64,000 nt of DNA from JANQPX01 sp039197065 (GCA_039197065.1 JBCCUL010000019.1:51992-115991); one strand, 5' to 3'. Counted from the stretch's first letter, positions 25,903 through 34,142 are shown. Numbers and translations: made by a program. The notes: generated from the letters alone by a model not told the origin.

Positions 25903-28254
25903 GTGGTGTCGTCATCGATTGTCAGTCCCAGCCGTCCCAAGGTGATCGAACCGGGCATGCCGGCGCTCGGCACTGGCGTCGAGCGCTACCAGGTCAAAGG
26001 CGGTGGCGCTATCGTTATTGCGCTTGGTCCCGGCGATCGATTGGAGATCACCGACGTCGAAGGGCGGCAGCCGGGCGAGCTGGTGATCTTCTCACCAGAT
26101 GGAAAAGGCGACGCGGCGGCGATTGGCTTGAAAGCGACACGGGCACCGAAAGGCCTTCAAGCGATCCTCTCCCAAAGCCGAGACGATGCAGTACGTGTTC
26201 GTACAGGTCTGGAACGCCGCGGGCTCGATCTCGGCCGTGTAAAAGCCGTCCCGCTCTTCGGTACCGACTCGCCCGCCGGTGAAACGGCCGCGTTCACAGC
26301 TTCACGCCACGTCATCTGCGCCATTGCGGCGCCGGGCAGTCCCATGTCCGTCCACGACCAGACGCCGCCGACCGATCTGGTGGCGTTCGTCACCCGCACC
26401 AACCTCAAGTCGACGCGGACCTCGCAGGTCGGGGAGCCATTGGCGGAGCCTAGGCTGGACTTTCGGGTGGGGATCGCGTCGGCCCTGAACTATGAGGTGA
26501 AGGCTGGGGAATACATCCAGATCATCGATGTCGAGGGGCGGCAGTGCTCCGACTTTCTGGCCTTTGTGCGGCGCGATCTGGATGCCGGGCGGGTGAACGG
26601 GCTGGACTCGACGACGACGCGCACGCTGAACGGTGCAGCCTACCCCGGCCCGGGGTTGTTCTCGAAGTTTTTTTCGATGGACATGCAGGGGCTGGTCGAG
26701 GTGGTTCAAGACACCGTCGGTCGTCACGACACGTTCAACCTTGCCTGCACCGCACGTTACTATGAGGACATGGGCTATTTCGGCCATGCCAATTGCTCCG
26801 ACAACTTCAACGGGGCGCTTTCTCCGTTCGAGATTGAGGATCGGCGCGGCTGGCCGGCGATCAATTTCTTTTTCAACACATCGGTCGACGATCTGAGCGT
26901 CATCCATTTCGATCAGCCCTGGTCGAGGCCTGGCGACTATGTGCTGCTGCGCGCCTTGACCGATCTGGTCTGCGCCTCCTCCTCCTGCCCCTGCGACATC
27001 GACGCGGCCAATGGCTGGGACCTCTCCGAGATCCATGTGCGCGTCTATCCCGCGGATTGTTTCTTCAAGAAAGCGGTGGCCTATCGCATGACCCCTGACA
27101 GCCCTGCCCAACTCACCAAGGAAACCGGCTTTCACAGCCGAACGTCGGCGCTGACCAGAAACTTTACCGAATACCGGGGGTATTGGCTGCCGACCTCCTT
27201 CAACAATCACGGCGCCGTCGACGAATATTGGGCCTGCCGCGAACGCGCTGTCATCATGGATCTCTCGCCGCTTCGAAAATTCGAGGTGCTCGGCCCCGAC
27301 GCCGAAAGTCTGATGCAAAACGCATTTACAAGAAACGTCCGAAAACTCGCCGTCGGCCAGGTCGCCTATGGGGCGATGTGCTACGAGCATGGCGGCATGA
27401 TCGACGACGGCACGCTGTTTCGTCTCGGCCCGGACAATTTCCGCTGGATCGGCGGCGACGACTATGGCGGCATCTGGCTGCGCGAGCAGGCGGAAAAGCT
27501 CGGCCTCAAAGTCTGGGTGAAGAGCGCCACCGACCAGATCCACAATGTCGCCATGCAGGGGCCGAAGAGCCGCGAGATCCTGAAACAGTTTATCTGGACG
27601 CCCCCTGCCCAGCCCTCTCTCGAAGAGCTTGCCTGGTTCCGCTTTGCGGTCGGGCGCATCGACGATTATCACGGCCGCCCGGTCATCGTCTCACGTACCG
27701 GCTACACCGGCGAGCTCGGCTACGAGATTTTCTGTCATCCCGAAGACGCGCCCCTGCTTTGGGACAAAGTCATGGCGGCGGGCGAAGCGCATGGCATTGC
27801 GCCGCTCGGCCTGGATGCGCTCGATATGCTGCGCATCGAGGCGGGGCTGATTTTTGCGGGCTACGAGTTCGACGAGCAGACCGACCCGTTCGAGGCCGGC
27901 ATCAGCTTTTCAGTTGCCTTGAAGCATGACGAGGACTTCATCGGTCGCGCATCCCTGGAAAGACGAAAAGCGAGCCCCCAACGCCGGCTGGTTGGACTGG
28001 CGTTGGTCGGCAACGAACCGGCCGCGCCGGGCGACTGCATCCATATCGGCCGCGCCCATGTCGGGGATGTCACCAGTGCCTGCCGCTCACCGATCCTAAA
28101 GAAGTGCATTGCGCTCGCCAGGATCAACACGGAATATGCCGAGCTCGGCACCGAGGTGGAGGTGGGCAAGCTCGACGGTCATCAAAAACGTTTGCCGGCG
28201 ACCGTGGTACGCTTCCCCTTCTATGATCCGGACAAAACCAGAGTGCGCGCCTGA
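25903..28254 (+). CDS. DUF1989 (duplicated) - GcvT aminomethyltransferase fusion
   Basis: About 783 aa. The N-terminal part carries two DUF1989-like (urea carboxylase-associated) halves: I-T-D-V-E-G-R-Q-P-G-E-L-V-I-F at about 49-63 and I-I-D-V-E-G-R-Q-C-S-D-F-L-A-F at about 207-221; only the second continues with the cysteine motif S-S-C-P-C-D-I (about 360-366). From about residue 410 to the end lies a full GcvT/aminomethyltransferase with G-Y-T-G-E-L-G-Y-E-I-F and the GCV_T_C tail. GcvT domains bind tetrahydrofolate and accept one-carbon units from demethylation. A strong AGGGAGG at 25891-25897 points to GTG 25903 or 25906; in-frame ATG 25888 and GTG 25882 are also possible. It is 19 bases ahead of the hydantoinase-like gene. 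Confidence 0.88.
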   Translation: MVSSSIVSPSRPKVIEPGMPALGTGVERYQVKGGGAIVIALGPGDRLEITDVEGRQPGELVIFSPDGKGDAAAIGLKATRAPKGLQAILSQSRDDAVRVRTGLERRGLDLGRVKAVPLFGTDSPAGETAAFTASRHVICAIAAPGSPMSVHDQTPPTDLVAFVTRTNLKSTRTSQVGEPLAEPRLDFRVGIASALNYEVKAGEYIQIIDVEGRQCSDFLAFVRRDLDAGRVNGLDSTTTRTLNGAAYPGPGLFSKFFSMDMQGLVEVVQDTVGRHDTFNLACTARYYEDMGYFGHANCSDNFNGALSPFEIEDRRGWPAINFFFNTSVDDLSVIHFDQPWSRPGDYVLLRALTDLVCASSSCPCDIDAANGWDLSEIHVRVYPADCFFKKAVAYRMTPDSPAQLTKETGFHSRTSALTRNFTEYRGYWLPTSFNNHGAVDEYWACRERAVIMDLSPLRKFEVLGPDAESLMQNAFTRNVRKLAVGQVAYGAMCYEHGGMIDDGTLFRLGPDNFRWIGGDDYGGIWLREQAEKLGLKVWVKSATDQIHNVAMQGPKSREILKQFIWTPPAQPSLEELAWFRFAVGRIDDYHGRPVIVSRTGYTGELGYEIFCHPEDAPLLWDKVMAAGEAHGIAPLGLDALDMLRIEAGLIFAGYEFDEQTDPFEAGISFSVALKHDEDFIGRASLERRKASPQRRLVGLALVGNEPAAPGDCIHIGRAHVGDVTSACRSPILKKCIALARINTEYAELGTEVEVGKLDGHQKRLPATVVRFPFYDPDKTRVRA

Positions 28255-28273
28255 CGCACCGGAGGCGAACTGA

Positions 28274-29737
28274 GTGGCCCTTGATTTCGATCTGGTGATC
28301 CGCGGCGGCAGCGTCGTCACTGCCGTCGATCGCTTTGACGCGGATATCGGCATTCGCGATGGGCGCATCGTCGCGATCGGCGAAAAACTGGGCAAGGGCG
28401 AACGCGAGATCGACGCCGCGGGCAAGCTGGTGCTGCCGGGCGGCGTCGACAGCCATTGTCATATCGAGCAGCTCTCCGCCTTCGGCGTCATGACGGCCGA
28501 CGACTTTTATACCGGCACCGTCTCGGCTGCCCATGGCGGGACGACGACGGTCATCCCGTTCGCCGCGCAGCAGCGCGGACAGTCGGTGCGCCAGGTGGTC
28601 GAGGACTATCGGGAATGTGCGAAAAAGGCCGTGATCGATCACGCCTTCCATATGATCGTTTCCGATCCGTCGCCAGAGGTGCTGAAGGACGAGCTGCCTG
28701 ATCTCATCAAGGAAGGCTTCAGCTCGATCAAGCTGTTCATGACCTATGATGCCATCAGGGTCTCGGATGAGCAGATGCTGGACGTGCTGGCGCTGGCCCG
28801 CACCCATGGTGCGATGGTGGTGGTGCATGCCGAGAACCACGGCATGATCCACTGGCTGGCGGCAAGGCTCCTGGAGAAAGGTTACAAGGCGCCGAAATAT
28901 CATACGGTCAGCCATGTGCGCCTTGCCGAGACCGAGGCCGTCTCCCGCGCCATTCAGATGGCGGCCATGATCGATCAGCCGCTCACCATCTTCCATATCT
29001 CGACCGAAGGCTCGATGGACGTGATTCGCGCGGCGCAGACCCGGGGGCAGAAGGTGTATGGAGAGACCTGCCCGCAATATCTGTTCCTGACGGCCGACGA
29101 TCTCGACAAGCCCGGGATCAAAGGCGCCATGTGGTGCTGCAGCCCGCCGCCACGCGACGGCGCCGATCAGGCGGCAATGTGGCGGGGCCTGGCCAACGGC
29201 ACGTTTCAGGTGTTCTCCTCGGATCATGCACCCTACAGCTTCGATGAACGCGGCAAGCTTGCCAGGGGCGAGAACCCGGACTTCAAGAACATTGCCAACG
29301 GTCTGCCAGGCCTCGAGCTGCGCATGCCGCTCTTATTTTCGGAAGGCGTGATGAAAGGGCGGATCGACATTCACCGCTTCGTCGAGCTTTGCTGCACCGG
29401 CGGCGCCAGGCTTTACGGGCTGCATCCGAAAAAAGGCACGATCGCCATCGGGTCCGACGCGGACCTCGCGATTTGGGATCCCGCCAAGTCGAAACGAATC
29501 GACCATGACAGCACCCATGACGCCACCGGTTATTGCCCCTATGCCGGCATGACGCTGACCGGCTGGCCGACAACGGTGCTCTCCCGCGGCGAGGCGATCG
29601 TCGAAGGCGGCGAATTTCGGGGACAGCGCGGCAGCGGCCGACTGCTCCTGCGATCCGCCGGCGATGCAGCCAGGCCGCTCGGCCGGCTGGAGCCGGAGCT
29701 GGATCCACAGCGAAACTTTGGCGCCGAGCTGCTGTAA
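28274..29737 (+). CDS. Dihydropyrimidinase / D-hydantoinase family cyclic amidohydrolase
   Basis: 487 aa, GTG start preceded by GGAGG. All binuclear metal ligands are present: H61 and H63 in S-H-C-H-I-E, the carboxylated lysine K153 in S-S-I-K-L-F-M-T-Y, H185 in V-V-V-H-A-E-N, H241 in I-F-H-I-S-T and D317 in S-S-D-H-A-P-Y. It should therefore be active, opening hydantoins, dihydropyrimidines or a related cyclic amide in the cytosol. No carbamoylase (HydC/AmaB) is beside it and no pyrimidine (pyd) genes are near, so a standard pyrimidine pathway is less likely. Its pairing with the DUF1989-GcvT gene suggests a ring that yields an N-methyl amino compound; this is inference. Confidence 0.9.
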   Translation: MALDFDLVIRGGSVVTAVDRFDADIGIRDGRIVAIGEKLGKGEREIDAAGKLVLPGGVDSHCHIEQLSAFGVMTADDFYTGTVSAAHGGTTTVIPFAAQQRGQSVRQVVEDYRECAKKAVIDHAFHMIVSDPSPEVLKDELPDLIKEGFSSIKLFMTYDAIRVSDEQMLDVLALARTHGAMVVVHAENHGMIHWLAARLLEKGYKAPKYHTVSHVRLAETEAVSRAIQMAAMIDQPLTIFHISTEGSMDVIRAAQTRGQKVYGETCPQYLFLTADDLDKPGIKGAMWCCSPPPRDGADQAAMWRGLANGTFQVFSSDHAPYSFDERGKLARGENPDFKNIANGLPGLELRMPLLFSEGVMKGRIDIHRFVELCCTGGARLYGLHPKKGTIAIGSDADLAIWDPAKSKRIDHDSTHDATGYCPYAGMTLTGWPTTVLSRGEAIVEGGEFRGQRGSGRLLLRSAGDAARPLGRLEPELDPQRNFGAELL

Positions 29738-29877
29738 TGGTGCTTTGGCTTGGCTCCTTCGCAGCGTTCCAGCAGACAACCTGCCACATTTAGGAAAGGC
29801 CGGCAGGGACAGATCTGCATGGTCTTTCCGACGCTACGCTGCTTTGGTGAGTGACGTGGCCTGCCCCTGAACGGCTC

Positions 29878-30070
29878 CTAGAGCTTTTCCCGGACAGGCG
29901 GAACCACCTGTTCGACAAGGAAATGCGGCGAAACAACGAGATCGAGCATTTCCGGGGCAAGTCGACCCAGCCCGCCCCCCCTCTCGACCACCCAATGCAA
30001 GGCTACCCTATGGGTGGTCGAGAGGGGGGGCGGGCTGGTGCCGCGTAAACCTGACTAGAAAGTGCTCTAG
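29878..30070. repeat. RIME-like mosaic element, copy 2, with inserted long palindrome
   Basis: Begins CTAGAGCTTTTCCCGGACAG and continues with GGAACCACCTGTTCGACAAG, A-rich GAAATGCGGCGAAACAACGAG, GATCGAGCATTTCC, and ends GCTCTAG at 30064-30070. Between them sits the palindrome 29967-30038. The outer CTAGAGC/GCTCTAG termini match those of copy 1, suggesting that the palindrome is a module within the mosaic element. Confidence 0.7.
29967..30038. repeat. Long palindrome (28-bp perfect arms), copy B
   Basis: Arms 29967-29994 and 30011-30038 are perfect reverse complements with a 16-base loop, the same geometry as 21640-21711. The inner halves of the arms (TCGACCACCCA / TGGGTGGTCGA) nearly match copy A, while outer positions differ with compensating changes in both arms. 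Confidence 0.85.
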
Positions 30071-30125
30071 CTTCTGAGATTGTGCGGATTGAACAAAACT
30101 AATCCGGAAGCGCTATGAAGGGGCT

Positions 30126-31463
30126 TCATTCTTTCTCGTATCGATAAAGATCAAAAACGGGGAGATATCCCGAATACCTGATATTTGATCCGAATAGCCA
30201 ATATATTTTGATTTTGCGCTCCTTCAGTCCTTGCAGGGCCGAACGATAATGCTGGGTGCCTATGTCGTAGGCATCTGCGCTATCTGTTTCCTCATGAATC
30301 GCAAGGTAGGCGAGCGCCAGCCCGAGTTCGATTGGAAGCCACTCATAAGCCCAGTCCTCCCTTAGGCCAACGAACCAATTCAAGCCGTCAGAACTTTTAT
30401 ACCGTGACCAGGATTCTGGCCCTTGATCGAGCTTGACGACCTTTAGCGCGACTTCATAGGCCTTCACCGCGCCTTTCAGCTTATCGGTTCTTTTCCCTTC
30501 GGTGCCGGACTTCCAAAGCGCGTTCCCGATTTTCGATTCGATATGGGCCCAGCTTTTTGGATATTGCTCGCGAGTGAATACGGTTTGCGCCGCCCGAAAG
30601 CTGACAATCGCCTGATCAAGCCGCGTTTGATTTTGCTGTTGCCAGCCAAGGGCTGAATCCAGGAGACCAAGGCTATAGATTATAACCCCCCAATCGAATG
30701 AGTGCGCGTCCTTACCTGCACGAGGTGGCTCCTCTCGGAAAAGTGCATCGAGGCGACTAGCTTTATCTTCAGACCTGTCGGCGTTATCGCCGCTCAGCAT
30801 TTCCGGAAGAGCGATCTTGAGTGCATCGAGGCGGCCGGCTCCATCTTCAAACCTGCCGGCGTCATAGTCGCTCAGCACGTCCCGAATAGCCCCCTTGATC
30901 GAATCATTCTTACGAAAGATCGCACTGACTTCATTGAGACTGGTTCGCACGTAATGGAGTTCGCTCGCCATGTCGATAGCACGGGCCTTAAGGTTTTCCT
31001 TTGGAACAGCTTCACGATGAAGAGCCTGCAGGATTTCTTCGACATAGGTCTCTCCTCGGTAACCAAATCCTAGGTTTCCCGCAAGAAACTTGACTTTCTT
31101 CTCGAGCATGTCGGTCGAGGCTTTATCGAGTTGCTCCTTCCTTGCGATATCGTTTACCGCTTCCTGAAAGGATGACCGGGACATTCCGATACCGTCTTTC
31201 GCCTCCGGATCCCAACGACACTCCTCGTGGAAGATCGGCTTGGCGAGATCATAGGGAAGAACAACCAGATCGGCCGCGAGGCCCAATGTGAACTCAAACG
31301 GGCATGCAAGCGGATTTTCAGCGCACATTTCCGGCGCGGCCTGAATGCCGGTGAAGGCGCGCGCGCAGGGGTGTGACGTCATGGCTCGTCCCCACATGAA
31401 ACCACATCCCTGGAGGCAAACCATGACGAGTAAGACGATCGCAATATTTAGTGCTTTTCTCAT
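30126..31463 (-). CDS. Lipoprotein: YceK/YidQ-like N-terminus with TPR-like repeats
   Basis: 445 aa from ATG 31463. The signal ends in L-Q-G-C (acylated Cys20). The following segment (H-P-C-A-R-A-F-T-G-I, then P-F-E-F-T-L-G-L-A-A-D-L-V-V-L-P-Y-D-L) matches the pattern of small YceK/YidQ outer-membrane-type lipoproteins. The middle is a helical, charged region, and about residues 260-400 contain TPR-like repeats (A-I-V-S-F-R-A-A-Q-T-V-F-T-R-E-Q, W-A-H-I-E-S-K-I-G-N-A-L, A-V-K-A-Y-E-V-A-L-K). TPRs imply a protein partner at the envelope. I know no named homologue with both parts. It lies alone between repeats and a gap; an earlier in-frame ATG at 31538 is unlikely. Confidence 0.75.
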   Translation of the reverse strand: MRKALNIAIVLLVMVCLQGCGFMWGRAMTSHPCARAFTGIQAAPEMCAENPLACPFEFTLGLAADLVVLPYDLAKPIFHEECRWDPEAKDGIGMSRSSFQEAVNDIARKEQLDKASTDMLEKKVKFLAGNLGFGYRGETYVEEILQALHREAVPKENLKARAIDMASELHYVRTSLNEVSAIFRKNDSIKGAIRDVLSDYDAGRFEDGAGRLDALKIALPEMLSGDNADRSEDKASRLDALFREEPPRAGKDAHSFDWGVIIYSLGLLDSALGWQQQNQTRLDQAIVSFRAAQTVFTREQYPKSWAHIESKIGNALWKSGTEGKRTDKLKGAVKAYEVALKVVKLDQGPESWSRYKSSDGLNWFVGLREDWAYEWLPIELGLALAYLAIHEETDSADAYDIGTQHYRSALQGLKERKIKIYWLFGSNIRYSGYLPVFDLYRYEKE

Positions 31464-31616
31464 TATTCTGACGATCCAAGTCCTGACACAGGCGCATAGA
31501 TATGTAGAAAGCTGATGAACGCTGGATGAACCAATCAATCAATGGCGGCTTGTGGCAGATTCTCGCCATCTGTCCCGTTTTCAAAGAACAACGGTCAACG
31601 GACTTTCCATGCGTTG

Positions 31617-32393
31617 CTATACGACGATCCGCCCCTCGAGATAGGCGCGTGCGAATTCCGAACGCGGCGCGTCGAAAAACGTCTTGGCGATCGCATGTTC
31701 CAGCATCTGGCCGCGATGCAGAAACACCACGTCGTCGGCGAGCCTTCGGGCCTGATTGAGATCGTGGGTGACGAAGATGATCTTGGTGCCGTTCAGTCCG
31801 GCGCTCTGCACCACCTTCTCGATTGTCAGTACGGAGGCAGGATCGAGGCTCGCGGTCGGCTCGTCCAGGAACAGGATGTCCGGCTTAAGCGCGAGGGCTC
31901 GGACGAGAGCGAGGCGTTGCTGTTCGCCGCCTGAAAGGAGCCTTGCCGGCTGCCTCGCCTGATCGAGGAGGCCGACCCGCTCCAGAAGGGCATCGCGCTG
32001 CGCCGTCGATGCAGGTCCGCGCAGGCCAAGGACAAAGTCCAGATTGGCGGCCACCGAGCGGCGAAGGAGCACGGGGCGCTGGAACACCATGCCCTGACGC
32101 TCGCGGATCGAGGGTGACATGGCGAAGCCTCCCCAGCTGATCTCCCCGGACGTCGGCATGATCAAGCCGTGGAGCAGCCGGAGCAGGAGGCTCTTGCCGG
32201 CGCCGTTGGGTCCCATCACGACAGTGAGGCCACCGGTTGCAAGGGTGAGATCGACATGGTCGATCAGGAGCCGTCCGTCGCGTTCCAGCGTCAGCCCGCG
32301 CGTTACAAGCGGCAGCAGGGCCGCCGCGTCGGACGTCTGAACGTCGGTCATCGAGGCCGGCGCGTCGAATGATGTGGTCATACCGCTAGGCAT
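31617..32393 (-). CDS. tupC: Tungstate-type ABC transporter ATP-binding protein (TupC-like)
   Basis: 258 aa. Walker A G-P-N-G-A-G-K-S is at residues 61-68, the signature is L-S-G-G-E-Q-Q-R, and Walker B reads I-L-F-L-D-E-P-T-A-S-L-D. The sequence after Walker A (L-L-R-L-L-H-G-L-I-M-P-T-S-G) and the V-F-Q-R-P-V-L-L-R-R-S-V Q-loop are typical of TupC/WtpC oxyanion ATPases. The ATG overlaps the permease stop by eight bases; a second ATG lies at 32381. The gene pair lacks the TupA binding protein in this window. Confidence 0.85.
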   Translation of the reverse strand: MPSGMTTSFDAPASMTDVQTSDAAALLPLVTRGLTLERDGRLLIDHVDLTLATGGLTVVMGPNGAGKSLLLRLLHGLIMPTSGEISWGGFAMSPSIRERQGMVFQRPVLLRRSVAANLDFVLGLRGPASTAQRDALLERVGLLDQARQPARLLSGGEQQRLALVRALALKPDILFLDEPTASLDPASVLTIEKVVQSAGLNGTKIIFVTHDLNQARRLADDVVFLHRGQMLEHAIAKTFFDAPRSEFARAYLEGRIVV

Positions 32394-33093
32394 AAGCGTG
32401 GCGCGCCGCCGTCATGCGGGCCGCCATCACCAGGGCGTTGACGATCAGCGCGATGATCAGGAGGATCATGCCGAGGGCCAGCGCGAGCGGCAGGTCGCCC
32501 TTCGAGGTCTCGAGCGCGATCGCGGTGGTCATGACGCGGGTCAGATGGTCGATATTGCCACCGACGATGATCACGGCACCGACCTCGGCGATCGCGCGCC
32601 CGAAACCCGCAAGCGCCACGGTCAAAAGGCTGTAGCGCCCATCCCAGATCAGGGCCTGGATCGCCGTTGCGCGCGGCACGCCAAGGGATCGGAACTGCTC
32701 GGCATATTCCTCATGCAGATCTTCCAGGATCTGACGGGAAAGCGCCATGACGATCGGGGTGATCAGGATGGTCTGGGCGATGATCATCGCAGCAGGCGTG
32801 TAGAGGAGCTGCAGCCAGCCGAGCGGTCCGACATTGGAGAGATGCAGATAAACGATCAGCCCGACCACCACCGGAGGTAGGCCCATCAGCGCATTCATCA
32901 GGAGCAGAAGGGCGGAGCGCCCCGGAAAACGGCTGACCGCCACCAGGGCGCCGAGCGGCAGGCCGATCAAGCAGGCGATCACCAGCGCCGAGAGGCTGAC
33001 CCGCAGCGAAAGGCCGATGATCTCCATGAGGTCGGGATCCAAAGACCACACCAGCATCATCGCCAAGCTGACAGCTTCGCTGAAATCCTGCAC
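32386..33093 (-). CDS. tupB: Tungstate-type ABC transporter permease (TupB-like)
   Basis: 235 aa with about five TM segments. The cytoplasmic coupling loop E-Q-F-R-S-L-G-V-P-R-A-T-A followed by G-F-G-R-A-I-A-E-V-G-A-V-I-I-V-G-G-N-I is the hallmark of TupB tungstate permeases. It precedes and overlaps the ATPase gene, so the two are coupled. Upstream, towards 33094-33372, I see no tupA; this is odd because tupA normally comes first in the operon. The binding protein may be encoded elsewhere, or this pair is a remnant. Confidence 0.87.
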   Translation of the reverse strand: MQDFSEAVSLAMMLVWSLDPDLMEIIGLSLRVSLSALVIACLIGLPLGALVAVSRFPGRSALLLLMNALMGLPPVVVGLIVYLHLSNVGPLGWLQLLYTPAAMIIAQTILITPIVMALSRQILEDLHEEYAEQFRSLGVPRATAIQALIWDGRYSLLTVALAGFGRAIAEVGAVIIVGGNIDHLTRVMTTAIALETSKGDLPLALALGMILLIIALIVNALVMAARMTAARHAYA

Positions 33094-33176
33094 AGGCTAC
33101 CTGTTCGGTTCGAATTGGGCTTCTTCGAGCATAGTGTCGTTAAATCATGCGGTTGTTTGATCGCCATAGCAAGTCG

Positions 33177-33248
33177 GTCGATGCTCGACGCGCCGTCGAT
33201 GCTCGACCCGCTGTCGACGCTCGACCCGCTGTCGACGCTCGACCTGCA
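33177..33248. repeat. Four 18-bp tandem repeats
   Basis: Four copies of GTCGAYGCTCGACSCGCY-type units (33177-33194, 33195-33212, 33213-33230, 33231-33248), each containing TCGAYGCTCGA. They lie in the 280-base gap between tupB and the small exported-protein operon. Both strands stay open across them because 18 is a multiple of three, but no gene is supported. Confidence 0.8.
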
Positions 33249-33372
33249 GCCGGCGGGTCAAAAAATTCGACATTTTTCTGACTTGGCCGATCGCGGAGGG
33301 TAAAGTCTATCCCGTAGGTTCCGGGCAAGGGCGTCATGAGCGCATTCAAACCCGAACGATCGGAGTCCCGAT

Positions 33373-33804
33373 ATGATCGACTACCGCCTCATATCTCTGC
33401 TGGCAGGCGCCATCGCTCTTGCCGGTCTGCATGGTGCATACGCCCAGGAAACCGGCGGCGTGCGCATCAAGGGCTCGGTCACCAACAACACAGTGGTCAA
33501 GAACGCCGAAAATTTTGCGCGCGGCAACGGGTCCAAGGCGCATATGTCGATCGGCAGTGTGACCGCCGGCGCCAAGATTGACGGCAATCTCAACATGGAT
33601 GTGTATGTCGATGGCGTCACCAACTATGCTGACGGCCCCAACGAGACGGCGATCACCTCGATCGGCTCCGTGCACAAGGATGCCGAGACCGGCGGCGACA
33701 TCGTCGTGCACACCGGAAACGTCACCAATGTCACCGATGGCTCGGGCGAGCCGTCCTGCGTCATCATCGGCTCGAAGGGCAGCATTCCGGAGTGCGACCA
33801 GTGA
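33373..33804 (+). CDS. Small exported protein, Asn/Gly/Thr-rich
   Basis: 143 aa. A signal peptide (L-L-A-G-A-I-A-L-A-G-L-H-G-A-Y-A) is followed by a mature part dominated by alternating short beta-like strings (G-S-V-T-N-N-T-V-V-K-N-A, M-S-I-G-S-V-T-A-G-A, N-M-D-V-Y-V-D-G-V-T-N, V-H-T-G-N-V-T-N-V-T), ending with two cysteines (C-V-I-I-G..., P-E-C). This repetitive pattern with I-G-S-V recurring twice suggests a surface or fibre-like beta protein; no named family was recognised. Its stop overlaps the start of the next exported protein (GTGA), so they form an operon. Confidence 0.75.
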   Translation: MIDYRLISLLAGAIALAGLHGAYAQETGGVRIKGSVTNNTVVKNAENFARGNGSKAHMSIGSVTAGAKIDGNLNMDVYVDGVTNYADGPNETAITSIGSVHKDAETGGDIVVHTGNVTNVTDGSGEPSCVIIGSKGSIPECDQ

Positions 33805-34142
33805 GCGCGCGCCTGCAAGATCGTCGGGTCCTGGCCCTGGCCGCCCTGATCCTAACCGCCTCCGCGCTCGCCTGCACCGGTCTCGTGCAGGCCGAGGTGG
33901 TCGACACGCCGAAGCCCCCCGCGGCCAAGCAGAACGGCGTTGCCATTCATGACGAACCTGTGTCGCTCGAATGCTGGCAAAAGGGTCGGCGCATCATCAG
34001 TCGTGACGGCTTGCGCGGTGTCGCCGTCAAGGCGATCACCCAGAACGGCGCCGTCGCCTTCAAACAGGAAGATGGCGAACAGCCGGACATCTTTCTCCTG
34101 CCGTTCGAGGACAGCCTCTGCCTGGTCAGCCCCGAGGACTGA
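33801..34142 (+). CDS. Small exported protein, partner of upstream exported protein
   Basis: 113 aa from GTG 33801, which overlaps the previous stop (GTGA). A signal peptide (V-L-A-L-A-A-L-I-L-T-A-S-A-L-A) precedes a short mature domain with V-S-L-E-C-W-Q-K-G-R-R-I-I-S-R-D-G-L-R-G-V and D-S-L-C-L-V, i.e. two cysteines that could pair. No family was identified. Tight coupling with the repetitive exported protein suggests a joint envelope role. An ATG/GTG nine bases earlier is in frame but has a poorer position. Confidence 0.7.
   Translation: MSARLQDRRVLALAALILTASALACTGLVQAEVVDTPKPPAAKQNGVAIHDEPVSLECWQKGRRIISRDGLRGVAVKAITQNGAVAFKQEDGEQPDIFLLPFEDSLCLVSPED

Larger units (their letters stand above)
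29738..30125. other. Repeat-filled gap between convergent genes
   Basis: About 390 bases between the convergent hydantoinase-like and TPR-lipoprotein genes. About half of it is the composite mosaic repeat 29878-30070. No gene was found. Confidence 0.6.

Noticed and set aside
33115..33303. 62-codon + strand ORF with L-S-T-L-D-P repeats
   Set aside because: The repeat follows from the 18-bp tandem array, both strands are open, and no ribosome site or domain supports it.
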